Below, one piece after another: positions 36,175-44,380 of a stretch of 64,000 nucleotides of DNA. Each line of letters opens with the position of its first letter. The stretch's first letter is position 1. Origin of the DNA: Bradyrhizobium sp. YR681 (lineage in GTDB: Bacteria > Pseudomonadota > Alphaproteobacteria > Rhizobiales > Xanthobacteraceae). The notes beneath the pieces were generated by a model. The model was not told where the DNA came from. It worked only from the letters and a program-made list of their open reading frames with translations, and ran no database searches. Made by a program: the position numbers and the translations under genes. The stretch is taken from positions 1 through 64,000 of the forward strand of contig NZ_AKIY01000247.1 in assembly GCF_000282615.1 (NCBI RefSeq). Direction: 5' to 3'.

Positions 36175-37086
36175 ATGTCGCTTGCCACCTCGCTTCCTGC
36201 AGCCCCCAGCCGCTTCAACACGCTGCCGCTCGCCATCGGCCTGTTTTGCCTGCTCTGGAGCTATGCCTTCGTCGCCGGCAAGATCGGCGTCACCCATTGC
36301 CCGCCGCTGATCCTGCTCGCCGCACGCTTCTCGCTCGCCGGCGTCCTGATCCTCGGCGCGACACTGATCCGCGGCGACAGCTGGTCATTGTCCTGGCGCG
36401 ATGCGGCGATCTTCGCCGTGCTCGGCATCGCCAACAACGCGCTCTATCTCGGGCTCGGCTATACCGGCCTGCAATCCGTCTCCGCCGGCCTCGGCGGCCT
36501 GATCGTCTCGGCCAATCCGGTATTCACCGCCGCGTTAGCGGCCCTGCTGCTCGGCGAAGGCATGACGTGGCGCAAGGCCAGTGGCCTCCTGCTCGGCATC
36601 ATCGGCGTGACGGCGATCGTCTGGCATCGCCTCTCGGTCGGCACCGATTCGCTGCACGGCATCGTCTTCACCCTGGCCTCGCTCGCCTCCATCGTTGCCG
36701 GCACGATCCTGTTCAAGCTGCTGGCACCGAAGGGAAGCCTGTGGATCGGCAACGGCGTGCAGAATCTCGCCGCCGGCATCGTGCTGACGCCGGTCGCGTT
36801 CACCTTCGCCGATGTTCACGCCATCGATGTCACCCCAAGCCTGATCGGCGCCTTTGCCTTCCTCGTGCTCGGCGGCTCGATCCTGGCCTACTGGCTCTGG
36901 TTTCATCTCCTGAAAGTGTGCGGCGCCACCGCCGCCAGCGCCTATCATTTCCTGATGCCGCCGCTCGGGATGCTGTTCGCGTATCTCGTGCTCGGCGAGC
37001 ATGTCGAGGCCCGCGACCTGCTCGGCATCATCCCGGTCGCGCTCGGCATCTACCTGGTGACGCGGCCGGCGAAGGCGGTGTCGTAG
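36175..37086 (+). CDS. EamA/DMT superfamily transporter
   Basis: A 303-residue integral membrane protein with ten predicted segments in two repeated EamA halves. The first begins LAIGLFCLLWSYAFVAGKIG, the second LHGIVFTLASLASIVAGTIL. GYTGLQSVSAGLGGLIVSAN is the characteristic loop of the family. It exports a small metabolite such as an amino acid, and the substrate cannot be told. AGGAG ten bases ahead supports the ATG at 36175. Probably regulated by the divergent LysR protein. Confidence 0.92.
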   Translation: MSLATSLPAAPSRFNTLPLAIGLFCLLWSYAFVAGKIGVTHCPPLILLAARFSLAGVLILGATLIRGDSWSLSWRDAAIFAVLGIANNALYLGLGYTGLQSVSAGLGGLIVSANPVFTAALAALLLGEGMTWRKASGLLLGIIGVTAIVWHRLSVGTDSLHGIVFTLASLASIVAGTILFKLLAPKGSLWIGNGVQNLAAGIVLTPVAFTFADVHAIDVTPSLIGAFAFLVLGGSILAYWLWFHLLKVCGATAASAYHFLMPPLGMLFAYLVLGEHVEARDLLGIIPVALGIYLVTRPAKAVS

Positions 37087-37101
37087 GCCCACCCCTCTCC
37101 A

Positions 37102-37181
37102 CGTCATTGCGAGCGCAGCGAAGCAATCCAGAGTCTTTCCGCGGTGACAGTCTGGATTGCTTCGCTGCGCTCGCAATGACG
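37102..37181. repeat. Palindromic intergenic repeat family A, intact
   Basis: Near-identical to 32001-32080, with CGTCATTGCGAGCGCAGCGA and inverse arm CGCTGCGCTCGCAATGACG. It separates the EamA gene from the convergent TIGR02186-type gene. Confidence 0.92.
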
Positions 37182-37191
37182 GAGGATGCGG

Positions 37192-37962
37192 CTAGTCCTT
37201 CCTGAAAACAATCGACGCCATCCATCCCGTCATCAGCGCCATCGCGGCCGTGACGAGGCCGTAGATCAGACCGTTCTGTCTTGCCGTCGTCGCCACGAAC
37301 TGCTCGAAGCCGACCTTGACGATCTCGAAGGCGGTCTCGGTCTTGCCGATGAAAGCGCCGTTGGCGAACAGCTTGATCTCGACCTCATAGGTGCCGATCG
37401 GCACCTCCGCCGGCAATGGAATGCCGGTGCGGAACAGCGTCGGCGTCAGGAACGTCACCGCGCTCGGATCCTCGCGATAGAGGCCGCGCTGGGTGCGCAG
37501 GCGAATGAAAGCCGTGCGGAACGCGTCGTTCGGCACCACGTCGGCAAAGTCGCCGCTGACCCGCTGGGTCAGCAATACGTTGTTCAGCCCGATCTGCTGC
37601 CGCCGCGCGATCTCGGGCGACGTGATGCGGTCGAACGGACGGTTGGCGAACAGCGCCAGATAGCTCGGCACCTGCAGGAACTGCCGGTAATCGGTGTTGA
37701 TCCAGATGCCGAACGTGCGCTCCTTGCGCCGCGTCACCATGTCGGCGCGCGGGCCCATCACGGTGACGACGAGATCGTAGGCGGTGCGGTCGGCAGGCGT
37801 GGTCGCGTCCTTCTCGACCGAGCCGAACAGCACCAGCTCCTCGCCGGAATAGTTCGGCGTCACCGTAACGCGGTGGTTGGAAACCGACACGATCAGCCGC
37901 TCGGCCCGCGCGGCGCCGCCGAGCAGCAGGACGAGGAGGGCTGCGAGAAGCGCGCGCCTCAT
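37192..37962 (-). CDS. TIGR02186-like membrane-anchored periplasmic protein
   Basis: A 256-residue protein with a signal peptide (LLAALLVLLLGGAARAE), a beta-rich periplasmic body (RLIVSVSNHRVTVTPNYSG) and a C-terminal transmembrane anchor (LIYGLVTAAMALMTGWMASI) ending in the cytoplasm with RKD. The composition and its coupling with a TSUP exporter match TIGR02186, whose biochemical role is not established. Its start overlaps the exporter stop by four bases (ATGA), so the two products are probably made in fixed ratio and may form one complex. Confidence 0.85.
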   Translation of the reverse strand: MRRALLAALLVLLLGGAARAERLIVSVSNHRVTVTPNYSGEELVLFGSVEKDATTPADRTAYDLVVTVMGPRADMVTRRKERTFGIWINTDYRQFLQVPSYLALFANRPFDRITSPEIARRQQIGLNNVLLTQRVSGDFADVVPNDAFRTAFIRLRTQRGLYREDPSAVTFLTPTLFRTGIPLPAEVPIGTYEVEIKLFANGAFIGKTETAFEIVKVGFEQFVATTARQNGLIYGLVTAAMALMTGWMASIVFRKD

Positions 37963-38876
37963 CCGGTCACCCCCAGCTCACGGATGGTGAAGAGATCTGC
38001 GGGCTGGATGATCAGCTCGATCGCGAAGCGGACGCCGACCGAGAGGATCAGCAGGCCCAGCAGCAGCCGCAGCTGCTCGCCGCGGATCTTCTGGCCTGCG
38101 CGTGCCCCGAACTGCGCGCCGGTGACGCCGCCGACCATCAGGATCAGCGCCAGCACGGCATCGACGAGGTGGTTGGTCACCGCGTGCAGCATGGTGGCGA
38201 ACAGCATGGTGACGAGCGTGAGGACCATCGAAGTCCCGATCACCGTCGACGTCGGCACCCTGAGCACGTAGATCATGATCGGCACGAGAATGAAGCCGCC
38301 GCCGATGCCCATGATGGCGCCGATGAAGCCGATCACGATGCCGACGATCACCACGGGGATGACCGAGAGATAGATTTTCGAGCGCTTGAACCGCATCTTC
38401 AGCGGCAGGCCGTGGATCCAGTTGTGCGTCCGGCGCGGCGGCATCGCGCCGCGCCGGGTCCGCATCAGGGCGCGCAGGCCTTCGGAGAACATCAGGCTGC
38501 CGACCGTGGTGAGCAGCACGACGTAGGACAGCGCGATCATCAGATCGAGTTGGCCAAGCGCGCGAAGCTGCGTGAAGGTCCACACGCCGAGTGCCGTCCC
38601 GGTCACGCCGCCGCATAACAACACGCTCGCCAGCGCCGGATCGATCGCGCGGCGTCGCCAATAGGCGAGGGCCCCGGAGAAGGACGAAGCCGCGATGTGG
38701 CTGGCGACGGAGGCGACCGCGACTGCCGGGGTGATGCCGATGAAGATCAGGAGCGGCGTCATCAGAAAACCGCCGCCGATTCCGAACATGCCGGAGACGA
38801 AGCCCACCGCTGCGCCCATCGCCAGCACCAGGAAGACGTTGACCGGAAGGTCGGCGATCGGAAGGTAGAGCTGCAT
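37959..38876 (-). CDS. TSUP family (TauE/SafE-type) membrane exporter
   Basis: A 305-residue transporter of the TauE/SafE group with about eight membrane segments. The two family repeats are clear: AVGFVSGMFGIGGGFLMTPL and IGFIGAIMGIGGGFILVPIM, both with the G-x-GGG-F motif. The group exports sulfite or other organosulfur anions, although the ligand is not decided by sequence. The ATG at 38876 was chosen; an extension from 38891 is less likely. Translationally coupled to the downstream TIGR02186-like gene. Confidence 0.9.
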   Translation of the reverse strand: MQLYLPIADLPVNVFLVLAMGAAVGFVSGMFGIGGGFLMTPLLIFIGITPAVAVASVASHIAASSFSGALAYWRRRAIDPALASVLLCGGVTGTALGVWTFTQLRALGQLDLMIALSYVVLLTTVGSLMFSEGLRALMRTRRGAMPPRRTHNWIHGLPLKMRFKRSKIYLSVIPVVIVGIVIGFIGAIMGIGGGFILVPIMIYVLRVPTSTVIGTSMVLTLVTMLFATMLHAVTNHLVDAVLALILMVGGVTGAQFGARAGQKIRGEQLRLLLGLLILSVGVRFAIELIIQPADLFTIRELGVTG

Positions 38877-39199
38877 TGAACCACGCGCCAAGCGAGACGG
38901 ATCGACTAACGCGGAATGCTCGCGGGGAAGGTCGGAACGATTGCCGCGTCCCTCAATAGCGGAATTCGATGTCGGGCGCGCTCGGTAAATTTGCGGGTGG
39001 TGAATGAGCTAAGACGGATCAGATGGTCGCTTCACTGCGCGATCTCGCCACCATCTCCGCTGTCATGCCCCGGCTTGACCGGGGCATCCAGTACGCCGCG
39101 GCCGTTGTTGCGAGAGGGAGCTCCTTAACGCCGGCCTCTGGAATACTGGGTCGCCCGGTCAAGCCGGGCGACGACGAGAGGAGAGAGCGTCCTAACCGC
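38877..39199. other. 323-bp intergenic region with family F repeat
   Basis: No gene is supported. The right-hand part is the palindromic repeat at 39063-39176. The promoter of the exporter operon should lie toward 38880-39000. Confidence 0.5.
39063..39176. repeat. Palindromic intergenic repeat family F
   Basis: Two hairpins: TGCCCCGGCTTGACCGGGGCA (39066-39086) and TCGCCCGGTCAAGCCGGGCGA (39151-39171). Their loops and arms are also mutually inverse (CCGGCTTGACCGG/CCGGTCAAGCCGG). This repeat type is common in Bradyrhizobium. It lies beyond the 3' end of the PodJ-like gene. Confidence 0.8.
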
Positions 39200-42100
39200 T
39201 TAATGCGCCGCCGATGCCGACTTCTTCGTCGCAACAGCCTTCGGCGCGGGCTTTGCGTTCGCCTGCGGGGCGCTGTCCCAGCCGCCGTTCGGGGCGGGAA
39301 CGTTGACGGCGTCGTCGGGCTGCGGCTCGGCGCTGAAGGTCTGGATCGCGAGCTTGGCGGCGGCGAGCGATTGCGGGTCGAGACGCTTGGCCACGTCGTC
39401 GCGCTTGCCGGACGCGTCGGCGTCGCCCTGGGCGGCCGCCAGGCTGAACCATTTGTAGGATTCGGCGAGGTTCTGTTCGACGCCGATGCCGCGGGCATAG
39501 AGGATGCCGAGGTTGAACTGGCTGTCGGCGACGCCGCGATCGGCCGCTTTCCGGAACCACTGCGCCGCGCTCTTGTAGTTGGCGCCGCGTCCGCCGCCGT
39601 CGGCATCGAGCACAGCGAGATTGTGCATCGCCTTAGCGTTGCCGCGCTCGGCGGCCTGCGTGTAGTAGCGGCGGGCGGTGTCGGCGTCCTTCTTCACGCC
39701 GAGGCCCTTTTCATAGAGCGTGCCGAGGCGGAAGGTCGCGGGCACCACGCCGGCCTGCGCCGCGCGGTCGTACCACTTCGCAGCTTCGTCGTAGTTCGCA
39801 GCGACGCCCTTGCCCTCGGCAAAGCGCACGCCGATTTCGTAGGCTGCGGCCGCGTCACCCTTCATCGCGGCGGCGCGCAGGCCCGGGCCGCCGATGGCGT
39901 CGGGCAGCTTTTCAGTCGGCGGCACCTGGATGACGCCGAGCTTGGCGCGGCTGGTGCCCGACAGTGCGCCGGTGACGTCGCTGGAGGCAGGCGGCGGCGC
40001 CGCGGCCGGAGCCGGCGGGATTTCAACCGAGGCCGAGCTGCCGGAGCTTGCGGGCAGGGCCGGCGCGGCATTGTTCTGGGATTGCCGTCCGATCGGCGTC
40101 GGCGAGGTCATCGACGGCGTGATCTGCTCGGGCGTGGCGGGCTTGGTCTCGACCGGCGGCGGCGGGGGCAGCGGCGCGGGCTCGCTGGTCGAATTCTCCA
40201 TCGCCTGCGGCGTCGGCGGCGCGCTGCCGCCATCGAGCAGGTTCATCGCCATCTTGAACGTGCCGAGCACGATCACGACCACGCTGGCGCCCACCAGCAG
40301 CGAGCGGATTTTCGAGGTGATGGTCGAGCCGGCTTCCTGGCCCTTGTCCTTGGCGCGGGTGATCGCGGCCTTGGCGCCACGGGCCGGCTTCTCGGGCGGC
40401 TGCGCGGCGGCGGCCTGCGCGGCGCGGCGGGCGGCGGCGATGAAGCTCGACGACGACACCGGCTCCTTCGGCGCGGCGGGAATTTCGCTGATCGCGCTTT
40501 CGGAGGCGGCAATGCGCTCCGACGGCGTGGCGAGGCGTCCGCCCGGCCGTGTACCCGGCTCGAGCGGATGATCCGGCGGCAATTCGGGCGCGAGCGCGGC
40601 GCGGGAGGGCGCGGTGTGCGGCTCCAGGATCTCGCTGATCGCGCGCGGCGGCAGGGGTGGTGCGGCCGGCGTCGGCATCGGCGGCGGCGCGGCGGGGGCT
40701 GCGGCGTGGAATTCGCGCGGCGCGGCGACGAAGGCGCCCTGCGGCGGCTGCTGTGCGGCGGCCGGGTTCGGCAGTTCGGGCTTCGGATCGTATTTCGGCT
40801 GCGGGGCTTGCGGCCGCGGCTCACGCGCCATCGGCGCGGGCTCCATCGGCGCGGCCATCGGCATCGACATGGACGTCGACATGGGCATCTGCTGCGGTGC
40901 AGGAGCCGGTGCGGTGCGCACCGCGCGCAGATCGCCTTCGATCATCGAGAGGCGATCGACGACATGGCCGAGCGCGCTGTGGACCGCGTCGAGCGAATCC
41001 TGGGTGCTGCGGTTGGTCTCGGTCTGGCTGAAGCGGATGTCGGAGAGCTCGCGCTTGACGAGATCGACGATGCCGGAATCGGCTTGCGGCGCGGAATTGC
41101 GGCTCTCGGCGAGCGCCGAATAGGTCGCCTGCTGCCGTTCCAGATGCCTGAGGATGTCGTGCAGCCCGTCCTCGACGCGGCTCAGATTGCCGTTGCGCGG
41201 ATCGGAGGCAGCCTCGATCCGCTCCAGCAGATACGAGACGCGCTGTTCGAGATGGGCGAAGGTCGAAGCGGAATCGCTGCCGACCTGCATGCGGTCGAAA
41301 CGGTCCGACAGCGCGCGGATCGCGGCTTCCAGATGCTCGCTGCTCTCGGACGGCTGAGGCCGCTCGCGCGTTTCCAGCGCGGCGGTGAGCGCGGCGATAC
41401 GCTGCTCCAGCACGGCAAAACTGTCGCTGGAGCCGGAGGCGCGGGTGACCTGGTCGACCTTGGACGACAGCAGCTGGACGTCTTCGGAAAGCCGTGCCAG
41501 CGCTTCGTTGGAGGCGACGTTGGAGACGATGCCGCGCAGCGCCGCGATCGCGCCTTCGAGCTGGCGCACGGTCGAGGGATCGTCATTGGCGCGCAGGATC
41601 AGATCGAGCTTGGCGCCGAGATTGCGGATCGCCTCGTCATAGCCGGTGAGCTGCTCGGCCGGCGTCAGCGTGCGCAGCACCTGCTTGATGTCGGACAGCG
41701 CGCGCTCGATGCCTGACAGAACCTGGCCGTCGGTGCCGTTGGACCTGTTCTCGTCGATGCGACGATGCAGCGAGCGGATCTCGTTCTCGATCGATTCGAT
41801 CGCGCGCCGCGGCATCGCCTCGGTGATGGCGTTGCGGATCTCGGCGAGCTCGGCGCGGAAGCCGTTGATCGCCTGCTCGGTATTGTCAGGGCGCTGGAGC
41901 GATTCGATCTGGCTCGTGATCTTGAGCAGATGGCGCTCGAGCGACGAGAAATCCGGCCCCGCTTGCGGTGGCGGCGGCGCATAGGCGGGCGCGGGCGGCG
42001 CCGTCGGTGCGACCGGAGGCGCGTAAGATGCGTAAGGAGCGGCGGTGGGCGCAATCGACGGGGCGGCGCGCGGCGGCATCTGCCGCGGTGCGAAGCCGTC

Positions 42101-42685
42101 GAGCTCGCTCTGCCGCGCCGTGATCTCGGCGACGGCGACGTCGAACGACGCGGGGCTCAGGGGTGGTGAGCTGCGATAGACCTGTGCGGCCGCGCGCTCG
42201 ACCATATCGGCCTGGCGCTGGCGCGTTTCAACGGGTGAGGGCGCCGGGGCCGGCCGCGGCGCCTGAGGCTGTTGCGGCTGCTGCGGGCGGGAGATTTGCG
42301 ACAGCCGCGCATCGAGCCGCGAGATCGCGTCGTTGAGCTGGCGTGCGACGCCCTGCTCGCGCGAGATATCGGGCCGCGATGCGTCCTGACGCGGTGCGAC
42401 GGGCTTCGAAATCCGTTCGATCTGCTGGGTGATCGCGTCGAGCCGCTGGTGAATGTCGGCGACTTCGCGACTCTCCTGGCTCGGTGCCTGGTGAATCGGT
42501 GCCTGGCTCGGCATCTGCTGCGGACGCTGGTCGTAAGGTCCGCGAAAGTTTGGCGGGGCAGTCTCGCCGAGCGTGGAGTTCAGCCAATCGTTGAGTGACA
42601 TGCCGGCTCTGCGCGCAGCAGCTTCGGCCCGCTCCCGGACGGATGGATCGATGCCGTCAACACTCCACGATACGCGCGAATTCAT
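39200..42685 (-). CDS. PodJ-like polar/cell-envelope protein with coiled coil and Sel1 repeats
   Basis: A 1,161-residue protein. The N-terminus (MNSRVSWSVDGIDPSVRERA) is followed by long coiled-coil segments to about residue 600, an extended Pro/Ala-rich linker, one transmembrane segment (LLVGASVVVIVLGTFKMAMN) and a C-terminal periplasmic region of Sel1-type repeats (AKWYDRAAQAGVVPATFRLG, YYTQAAERGNAKAMHNLAVL, QWFRKAADRGVADSQFNLGI). This layout is that of PodJ-like localization factors of alphaproteobacteria, which organise a cell pole. No peptidoglycan-binding catalytic residue is seen. The ATG at 42685 begins the coding-like sequence. The assignment rests on architecture, not sequence identity. 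Confidence 0.8.
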   Translation of the reverse strand: MNSRVSWSVDGIDPSVRERAEAAARRAGMSLNDWLNSTLGETAPPNFRGPYDQRPQQMPSQAPIHQAPSQESREVADIHQRLDAITQQIERISKPVAPRQDASRPDISREQGVARQLNDAISRLDARLSQISRPQQPQQPQAPRPAPAPSPVETRQRQADMVERAAAQVYRSSPPLSPASFDVAVAEITARQSELDGFAPRQMPPRAAPSIAPTAAPYASYAPPVAPTAPPAPAYAPPPPQAGPDFSSLERHLLKITSQIESLQRPDNTEQAINGFRAELAEIRNAITEAMPRRAIESIENEIRSLHRRIDENRSNGTDGQVLSGIERALSDIKQVLRTLTPAEQLTGYDEAIRNLGAKLDLILRANDDPSTVRQLEGAIAALRGIVSNVASNEALARLSEDVQLLSSKVDQVTRASGSSDSFAVLEQRIAALTAALETRERPQPSESSEHLEAAIRALSDRFDRMQVGSDSASTFAHLEQRVSYLLERIEAASDPRNGNLSRVEDGLHDILRHLERQQATYSALAESRNSAPQADSGIVDLVKRELSDIRFSQTETNRSTQDSLDAVHSALGHVVDRLSMIEGDLRAVRTAPAPAPQQMPMSTSMSMPMAAPMEPAPMAREPRPQAPQPKYDPKPELPNPAAAQQPPQGAFVAAPREFHAAAPAAPPPMPTPAAPPLPPRAISEILEPHTAPSRAALAPELPPDHPLEPGTRPGGRLATPSERIAASESAISEIPAAPKEPVSSSSFIAAARRAAQAAAAQPPEKPARGAKAAITRAKDKGQEAGSTITSKIRSLLVGASVVVIVLGTFKMAMNLLDGGSAPPTPQAMENSTSEPAPLPPPPPVETKPATPEQITPSMTSPTPIGRQSQNNAAPALPASSGSSASVEIPPAPAAAPPPASSDVTGALSGTSRAKLGVIQVPPTEKLPDAIGGPGLRAAAMKGDAAAAYEIGVRFAEGKGVAANYDEAAKWYDRAAQAGVVPATFRLGTLYEKGLGVKKDADTARRYYTQAAERGNAKAMHNLAVLDADGGGRGANYKSAAQWFRKAADRGVADSQFNLGILYARGIGVEQNLAESYKWFSLAAAQGDADASGKRDDVAKRLDPQSLAAAKLAIQTFSAEPQPDDAVNVPAPNGGWDSAPQANAKPAPKAVATKKSASAAH

Positions 42686-42961
42686 GACTCTGTCCGGTTC
42701 CGACTCCGGCGCCCCACCCGGCGCCTCCAGTCTCCCCACGCGTGCCGGTTGCAAGACAATCGGATTTGGCGCGGGTCGTCTGCCTCGAAAACCGACTTTT
42801 TCCTGTTACGGTAAATAACGGGTTAAGGAACCGCGGGGCCGCTGTCTTAAAATTGGGCGCCCCTCCCCGTCCGACCCGTCGGATGCGATCGGAATCTCGC
42901 TGGGCCAGGAACTCTCCGCGGGCTGGCAGCTTGGAATTTCAGTAACGAAGGGTGGCTCAGG

Positions 42962-43138
42962 ATGACCGGTCTGACTGAAGAAGACATTCGCAAGCGGGCT
43001 TACGAGATCTGGAAAGGTGCCGGCGAGCCAAGCGGGAAAATGGACACCTTCTGGTATGAGGCTGAAAAAGAGCTTCTCGCCGAACGGTCAGAGCAAGGCG
43101 AGGTGCCGCCCGGGATGACCGATAATTTGCCGGTCTAG
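42962..43138 (+). CDS. DUF2934-type small protein
   Basis: A 58-residue protein, MTGLTEEDIRKRAYEIWKGA..., containing the DUF2934 core (E(E/D)IRxRAYxIW...AGxPxG...FWxxAExEL). All key positions are visible: IRKRAYEIWKGAGEPSGK and FWYEAEKELLAE. The family is abundant in rhizobia and its function is unknown; it may be a stress protein. It has a plausible but weak ribosome site (GGGTGG). It is convergent with the PadR gene, which ends four bases later. It is short, so it is easily missed. Confidence 0.85.
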   Translation: MTGLTEEDIRKRAYEIWKGAGEPSGKMDTFWYEAEKELLAERSEQGEVPPGMTDNLPV

Positions 43139-43142
43139 CGGC

Positions 43143-43745
43143 TCATCCCTTCCCCTCGCGCTTGCCGTCCTCCAGCGCCACCACGGTGCCGATTCCCTTG
43201 TCCTTGCCGCTCATCGCCGACAGCGCTTCGAGCGCCTCTTCACAGAAGTCGGCGACCATCTGCTCGTGCCTGGCGCCGAGCTGAAGCAGCAGCAGGTTGC
43301 CGAGATCGAGCACGCCGGACGCGGTCCCCTCCGGAAAACGCTTCTTCAGGATGCGCTCGTAATTGGTGTGGCGGTCGCGGTGGTGCTCCAGCCGAGCCAT
43401 CAGGTCGGCGCGCATGGGCTCGATGTCGATGCTGTCGAGCGCGTGCAGCCGGACCAGCAAATCGTCCTTGATCGAGGGCGGTGTGCTTGGCCGCGCGGCC
43501 CAGTGCCGCAGCGCTGTTCGGCCCTCCGGAGTGAGCGTATAGATGAGCTTATTGGGTTTGCCTGACTGCACGACCTCGCGGCCCTGGATGTAGCCGCGGT
43601 CGCGCAGCTTGGAGAGCTCGCGGTAGATTTGCTGGTGGTCGGCCTTCCAGAAGAAGCCGATCGAGGAGTCGAACGTCTTGGCGAGCTCGTAGCCCGTCAT
43701 CGGACGTTCCGTCAGGCATGCGAGGATTGCGTCGCCCAGCGCCAT
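43143..43745 (-). CDS. PadR family transcriptional regulator
   Basis: A 200-residue PadR regulator. The N-terminal winged helix (ALGDAILACLTERPMTGYEL, FWKADHQQIYRELSKLRDRG, PNKLIYTLTPEGRTALRHW) is followed by a helical C-terminal domain (DDLLVRLHALDSIDIEPMRA). It binds DNA as a dimer and is released by small molecules such as fatty or phenolic acids. The ATG at 43745 starts the canonical MALGDAILACL. It is divergent from the beta-oxidation genes with 208 bp between, where sites for it are proposed at 43794-43829. Its likely target is that operon and itself. Confidence 0.92.
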   Translation of the reverse strand: MALGDAILACLTERPMTGYELAKTFDSSIGFFWKADHQQIYRELSKLRDRGYIQGREVVQSGKPNKLIYTLTPEGRTALRHWAARPSTPPSIKDDLLVRLHALDSIDIEPMRADLMARLEHHRDRHTNYERILKKRFPEGTASGVLDLGNLLLLQLGARHEQMVADFCEEALEALSAMSGKDKGIGTVVALEDGKREGKG

Positions 43746-43793
43746 GGCTTCAGCTCCCTTTTCGAGGTCGGTCCCGGCCAATTGACTTGACTT

Positions 43794-43829
43794 TATGCGT
43801 ATTGGTGCATATGCGTCAATGTGCATATG
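43794..43829. promoter_or_regulatory. Probable PadR operator, two GTGCATATG direct repeats
   Basis: GTGCATATG occurs at 43805-43813 and 43821-43829, 16 bp apart, with the palindrome GCATATGC at 43807-43814 and an outer inverse pair TATGC/GCATA (43794 and 43807). The site is 50-84 bases upstream of the padR start and 125 or more upstream of the fad operon. Confidence 0.6.
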
Positions 43830-43890
43830 AGGCGACCGAAGGCCGGGGCACAATACCCGACCCAAAAACCCAGCGGAATCAAACTCCTCG

Positions 43891-43914
43891 CTACTGTGCA
43901 TGGGGTTGTTTTCG
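43891..43914 (+). repeat. 24-bp repeat shared with 16478-16501
   Basis: Exact copy of the 24-base segment ending CATGGGGTTGTTTTCG at 16478-16501. Here it lies in the leader of the NTF2-like gene, 40 bases ahead of its start codon. It may be a regulatory RNA or a transcript-processing element rather than coding sequence. Confidence 0.75.
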
Positions 43915-43953
43915 AGTTTTTTGCCAAGGCCTTTGTCTAGGGAGGCATCGTCA

Positions 43954-44340
43954 ATGACCGGTCTCGACTCCTGGTACGCCTTCATGAAGTCCCATGATGC
44001 CAAAGCGCTCTGGGACTTGCTGCATCCCGACGCCGTGTTCGAAAGCCCCGTGGTGCATTCGCCCCAGCGCGGCCGCGACATCACCTTCAAATACCTCGCC
44101 AGCGCCGGGAAGGTGCTCGGCGGCCCGGGCTTCACCTATGTCGGCGAGTGGACGAGCGCCAATGGCGCCGTGCTCGAATTCAAGAATGTCATCGACGGCA
44201 TCGAGATCAACGGTGTCGACATCATCACCTTCGATGCCGAGGGACGCATCACGAATTTCAAGGTGATGGTGCGGCCGCTCAAGGCGATCAACATGCTGCA
44301 CCGCCTGATGGCGGAGCAGCTGGCCGCCGCCCAATCCTAA
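43954..44340 (+). CDS. NTF2-like (SnoaL-type) protein
   Basis: A 128-residue cone-shaped NTF2-fold protein, MTGLDSWYAFMKSHDAKALW..., with DLLHPDAVFESPVVHSPQRG and FDAEGRITNFKVMVRPLKAI. Members include ketosteroid isomerases, SnoaL cyclases and non-catalytic binding proteins; no catalytic Asp/Tyr set can be assigned. The start at 43954 has GGGAGG nine bases ahead. First gene of the fad group, 40 bases before the acyl-CoA dehydrogenase gene; its role in fatty acid metabolism is inferred from position only. Confidence 0.85.
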   Translation: MTGLDSWYAFMKSHDAKALWDLLHPDAVFESPVVHSPQRGRDITFKYLASAGKVLGGPGFTYVGEWTSANGAVLEFKNVIDGIEINGVDIITFDAEGRITNFKVMVRPLKAINMLHRLMAEQLAAAQS

Positions 44341-44380
44341 GCCAACATCATCACTTCAGACCGCCTGCCGGGAGACCACC

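Noticed and set aside
39023..41716. An 897-codon plus-strand frame opposite the PodJ-like gene
   Set aside because: Composition is Arg/Gly-rich and low complexity; the minus-strand frame has coiled coils, a membrane helix and Sel1 repeats.
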